Below are positions 6,370-8,697 of a stretch of DNA of 8,697 nt, piece by piece. The stretch's first letter is position 1, and each line of letters opens with the position of its first letter. The translations under genes and the position numbers were made by a program. Source of the DNA: Pseudomonadota bacterium (GTDB taxonomy: Bacteria; Pseudomonadota; Alphaproteobacteria; Rhizobiales; Xanthobacteraceae); contig JAEZFA010000205.1 of the NCBI GenBank assembly GCA_023417665.1, forward strand, positions 1 to 8,697. The letters run 5' to 3'. The notes below the pieces were generated by a model. The model worked only from the letters and a program-made list of their open reading frames with translations. It did not search any database and was not told where the DNA came from.

Positions 6370-7755
6370 TCACATATGAATCGCGCGCTTGTCGACGGCG
6401 AGTGCGGCTTCCTTGATCGCCTCGGAAAGCGTCGGATGCGGATGGCAGGTGCGTGCAACATCTTCCGCCGAGCCTGAGAACTCCATCGCGATCGTGATTT
6501 CCGTAATCATGGTGCCGGCGTCCGGCCCGATGATATGCGCGCCGAGAACCTTGTCGGTCTTGTCGTCGGCGAGAATTTTCACGAAGCCGTCGGTGGTCTT
6601 GTTCACCTTGGCGCGGCCGTTCGCGGTGAAGGGAAACTTGCCGACGCGGTAGGCGACGCCCGCCTGCTTCAGTTCTTCCTCGGTTTTGCCGACCGAAGCG
6701 ACTTCCGGATAGGTGTAGATCACGTTCGGGATCGCATCGTAGTTCACATGCCCGGCCTTGCCCGCGATCAGTTCGGCAACGGCGACACCTTCGTCCTCGC
6801 CTTTATGCGCGAGCATCGCGCCGCGCACCACGTCGCCGATCGCATAGATGCCCTTGACGTTGGTCTGGAAGTGATCGTCGATCTTCACGCGCCCGCGCTC
6901 GTCAAGCTCGACGCCGGCTTCCTGCAGGCCGAGCCCCTGCGTGTAGGGCACGCGGCCGATCGCGACCAGCACGACATCCGCTTCGATGGCTTCCGCAGCA
7001 CCGCCGGCGGCCGGCTCGACGTTAGCTTTCAGCGTCTTGCCCTTGGCGTCGATCCCCGTGACCTTCGAGCCGAGCTTGAAGCTCATGCCCTGCTTTTCGA
7101 GAATGCGCTGGAACTGTTTCGCGACCTCGCCATCCATGCCGGGAAGGACGCGGTCGAGAAATTCGACGACCTGCACTTCCGCACCAAGACGGCGCCACAC
7201 GCTCCCTAGCTCAAGCCCGATCACGCCGGCGCCGACCACGAGCAGCTTGCCCGGCACCTTGTCGAGCGCAAGCGCGCCGGTCGAGGAAACCACGCGCTTC
7301 TCGTCGATCTCGATGCCCTTGAGGCGCGTCACGTCCGAACCCGTCGCGATCACAATGTGCTTGGCTTCGACGATCTGGCCATCAACGTCGATCTTGCCGG
7401 GCGCCACGATCTTGCCGGCGCCCTTGATGGTGTCGATCTTGTTCTTCTTGAACAGGAAATCGACGCCCTTCACGTTGCCGTCGATGCCTTCCTGCTTGAA
7501 CGCCTGCATTGCCTTCAGGTCGAGCTTGGGCTTCGACACGCCGATGCCCATGCCGGCGAAGTCGTGGCCCGCCTCCTCGAACAGATGCGAAGCATGCAGG
7601 AGCGCTTTCGAGGGAATGCAGCCGACATTGAGGCAGGTGCCGCCGAAGGTTTTGTCCTTCTCGATCACTGCGGTTTTCAGGCCGAGCTGCGCGCCGCGAA
7701 TGGCGCAGACATAGCCCGCGGGGCCGGAACCGATAACGACGAGATCGTAGGACAT
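6370..7755 (-). CDS. lpdA: Dihydrolipoamide dehydrogenase (E3)
   Basis: This FAD enzyme reoxidises the dihydrolipoyl groups of 2-oxo acid dehydrogenase complexes and passes electrons to NAD+. The 461 residues are full length. Visible parts are: FAD-binding GSGPAG (9-14), the redox disulfide in GGTCLNVGCIPSKALL (C41, C46), NAD-binding GAGVIG (175-180), the second FAD motif GIYAIGDV (302-309), and the catalytic dyad in CHPHPTLSEA (H440, E445) in the C-terminal interface domain. Nothing is missing. The start ATG has a strong GGAGA (7767-7763) with a 7-nt spacer. It lies 117 bp downstream of odhB on the same strand, so its main partner is probably the 2-oxoglutarate dehydrogenase complex, though one E3 often serves several complexes. 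It has no N-terminal lipoyl domain, unlike some alphaproteobacterial E3 proteins tied to pyruvate dehydrogenase. The downstream neighbour is the convergent recombinase gene. Confidence 0.98.
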   Translation of the reverse strand: MSYDLVVIGSGPAGYVCAIRGAQLGLKTAVIEKDKTFGGTCLNVGCIPSKALLHASHLFEEAGHDFAGMGIGVSKPKLDLKAMQAFKQEGIDGNVKGVDFLFKKNKIDTIKGAGKIVAPGKIDVDGQIVEAKHIVIATGSDVTRLKGIEIDEKRVVSSTGALALDKVPGKLLVVGAGVIGLELGSVWRRLGAEVQVVEFLDRVLPGMDGEVAKQFQRILEKQGMSFKLGSKVTGIDAKGKTLKANVEPAAGGAAEAIEADVVLVAIGRVPYTQGLGLQEAGVELDERGRVKIDDHFQTNVKGIYAIGDVVRGAMLAHKGEDEGVAVAELIAGKAGHVNYDAIPNVIYTYPEVASVGKTEEELKQAGVAYRVGKFPFTANGRAKVNKTTDGFVKILADDKTDKVLGAHIIGPDAGTMITEITIAMEFSGSAEDVARTCHPHPTLSEAIKEAALAVDKRAIHM

Positions 7756-7762
7756 TTTATTT

Positions 7763-7767
7763 TCTCC
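7763..7767 (-). promoter_or_regulatory. lpdA ribosome binding site
   Basis: GGAGA on the minus strand, 7 nt before the lpdA ATG, is the strongest Shine-Dalgarno in the window. It sits between the gene and the palindromic element, outside the stems, so it should stay accessible even if the hairpins form in the odhB-lpdA message. Confidence 0.7.
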
Positions 7768-7777
7768 AAGCTCTCTG

Positions 7778-7864
7778 CGTCATGGCCGGGCTCGTCCCGG
7801 CCATCCACGCCTTACTGTTAGGAGGTCAAAGACGTGGATGCCCGGGGCAAGCCCGGGCATGACG
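7778..7864. repeat. REP-like double palindromic intergenic element
   Basis: An 87-bp element fills most of the odhB-lpdA spacer. Two 36-bp arms (7778-7813 and 7829-7864) are inverted copies matching at 31 of 36 positions, around a 15-bp centre. Each arm contains its own perfect hairpin with a 9-bp stem and 5-nt loop: ATGGCCGGG/CCCGGCCAT at 7782-7804 and ATGCCCGGG/CCCGGGCAT at 7838-7860. The stems differ at one base pair, G-C in one and C-G in the other, so both sides changed together. This is the layout of a pair of REP sequences (BIME-like), which in other bacteria are spread by REP-associated tyrosine transposases. I recall closely similar palindromes as very frequent between genes in Bradyrhizobium-type genomes, but copy number cannot be seen here. 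No T-run follows, so it is not a standard terminator. Confidence 0.8.
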
Positions 7865-7872
7865 AATGTTGA

Positions 7873-8697
7873 TTACAGATCCAGCACCAGCCGTGCCGGA
7901 TCCTCAAGGCCTTCCTTGATGCGGACAAGGCAGGTCACCGCCTCGCGGCCATCGACGATGCGGTGATCGTAGGACAGCGCGAGATACATCATCGGCTTGA
8001 TGACGACCTGCCCCTTCACCGCCACCGGACGCTCCTCGATGCGATGCATGCCGAGAATTCCGGACTGCGGCGCGTTCAGGATCGGCGTCGAAAGCAGCGA
8101 GCCGTAAATGCCGCCATTCGAAATCGTGAAGGTGCCGCCCTGCATCTCGTTGATCGAGAGCTGGCCGTCACGCGCACGCTTGCCGAAATCCGCGATGGTC
8201 TTCTCGATTTCCGCGATCGACATCCGGTCGGCATCGCGCACCACCGGCACGACCAGACCCTTCTCGGTGCCGACCGCGACGCCGATGTGATAATAATTCT
8301 TGTAGACGAGATCGTTGCCGTCGATCTCGGCGTTCACCGCGGGCACTTCCTTCAGCGCCTGGATGCAGGCCTTCACGAAGAAGCCCATGAAGCCGAGCTT
8401 CACGCCGTGCTTCTTCTCGAACGCCTCCTTGTATTCCGAACGCATCTTCATCACCGCGCTCATGTCCACGTCGTTGAACGTGGTGAGCATGGCAGCGGTG
8501 TTCTGCGCGTCCTTGAGGCGCCGCGCGATGGTCTGGCGCAGCCGCGTCATCTTCACGCGCTCCTCGCGCGACGCGTCATCGGCCGGGGACGGCGCACGCA
8601 TCTGCGCGGCAGGCGAAGGTGCCGCGACCGGACCGCGCTCGATTGCAGCGAGCATGTCGCCCTTGGTCACGCGGCCATCCTTGCCGGTGCCGGCGAC
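7873..8697 (-). CDS. odhB: Dihydrolipoyllysine succinyltransferase, E2 of 2-oxoglutarate dehydrogenase (partial, C-terminal)
   Basis: E2 forms the core of the 2-oxoglutarate dehydrogenase complex and transfers the succinyl group from lipoyl-lysine to CoA in the TCA cycle. The window holds the last 274 residues; the N-terminal lipoyl domain lies beyond the right edge. The fragment opens in the E1/E3-binding domain (GTGKDGRVTKGDMLAAIERG, residues 3-22), passes an Ala/Pro-rich linker to about 45, then the catalytic domain. The active-site motif HRIVDG has H245 and D249 (codons 7965-7963 and 7953-7951). Stretches such as MTRLRQTIARRLKDAQNTAA and FTISNGGIYGSLLSTPILN favour the succinyl over the acetyl enzyme, as does adjacency to lpdA. 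The frame is open to the edge, so the GTG at 8670 is internal and not a start. It is probably the gene upstream of lpdA in one operon; sucB is the synonym. Confidence 0.96.
   Translation of the reverse strand, partial: VAGTGKDGRVTKGDMLAAIERGPVAAPSPAAQMRAPSPADDASREERVKMTRLRQTIARRLKDAQNTAAMLTTFNDVDMSAVMKMRSEYKEAFEKKHGVKLGFMGFFVKACIQALKEVPAVNAEIDGNDLVYKNYYHIGVAVGTEKGLVVPVVRDADRMSIAEIEKTIADFGKRARDGQLSINEMQGGTFTISNGGIYGSLLSTPILNAPQSGILGMHRIEERPVAVKGQVVIKPMMYLALSYDHRIVDGREAVTCLVRIKEGLEDPARLVLDL

Noticed and set aside
7778..7864. The double palindrome as an intrinsic terminator after odhB
   Set aside because: There is no T-run after either stem and lpdA follows with a strong ribosome site on the same strand; a REP-like repeat explains the symmetry better.

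Overview
The window looks like ordinary, conserved core chromosome of an alphaproteobacterium, most likely order Hyphomicrobiales (Rhizobiales), close to the Nitrobacteraceae/Xanthobacteraceae. The reasons are high GC, strong G/C preference at third codon positions, an atpH-atpA start, a neighbourhood of priA, a xerC-like gene, lpd and odhB that from memory resembles Bradyrhizobium-type genomes, and a palindromic intergenic repeat of a kind I recall as common in those genomes. The taxonomic call is inference; no marker in the window settles it.

Layout. 1-1015 (minus): the promoter-proximal end of an F1Fo-ATPase operon, atpH (complete) running into atpA (only its first 151 codons are present). 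1016-1302: a divergent intergenic region with several small inverted and direct repeats. 1303-3119 (plus): a SulP-family anion transporter that ends just after its membrane domain (no STAS domain), then a small exported protein of unknown function. 3116-5293 (minus): priA, the replication-restart helicase, whose stop codon overlaps that of the small gene. 5357-6355 (plus): a XerC-like tyrosine recombinase, divergent from priA. 6370-7755 (minus): lpdA, dihydrolipoamide dehydrogenase. 7756-7872: a spacer filled by an 87-bp REP-like double palindrome. 7873-8697 (minus): the C-terminal part of odhB/sucB, the E2 of 2-oxoglutarate dehydrogenase, cut by the window edge.

How the genes relate. odhB and lpdA encode the E2 and E3 components of the same TCA-cycle complex and are probably co-transcribed, with the palindromic repeat between them. 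atpH and atpA overlap at TGATG and are probably translationally coupled. priA and the recombinase both act in chromosome maintenance (restart of stalled forks; resolution of chromosome dimers) and share a 63-bp divergent intergenic region. sulP and the small exported gene are only 32 bp apart and may be one transcript.

I found no mobile element with a transposase, no CRISPR, no tRNA or rRNA, and no clear sign of an undescribed multi-gene system. The points worth a second look are small: the REP-like element with compensating changes in its two stems, the STAS-less SulP, the hairpin that could cover the sulP ribosome binding site together with an upstream reading frame ending on the sulP start codon, and the uncharacterised exported protein with a Cys-bracketed DxDxD motif.
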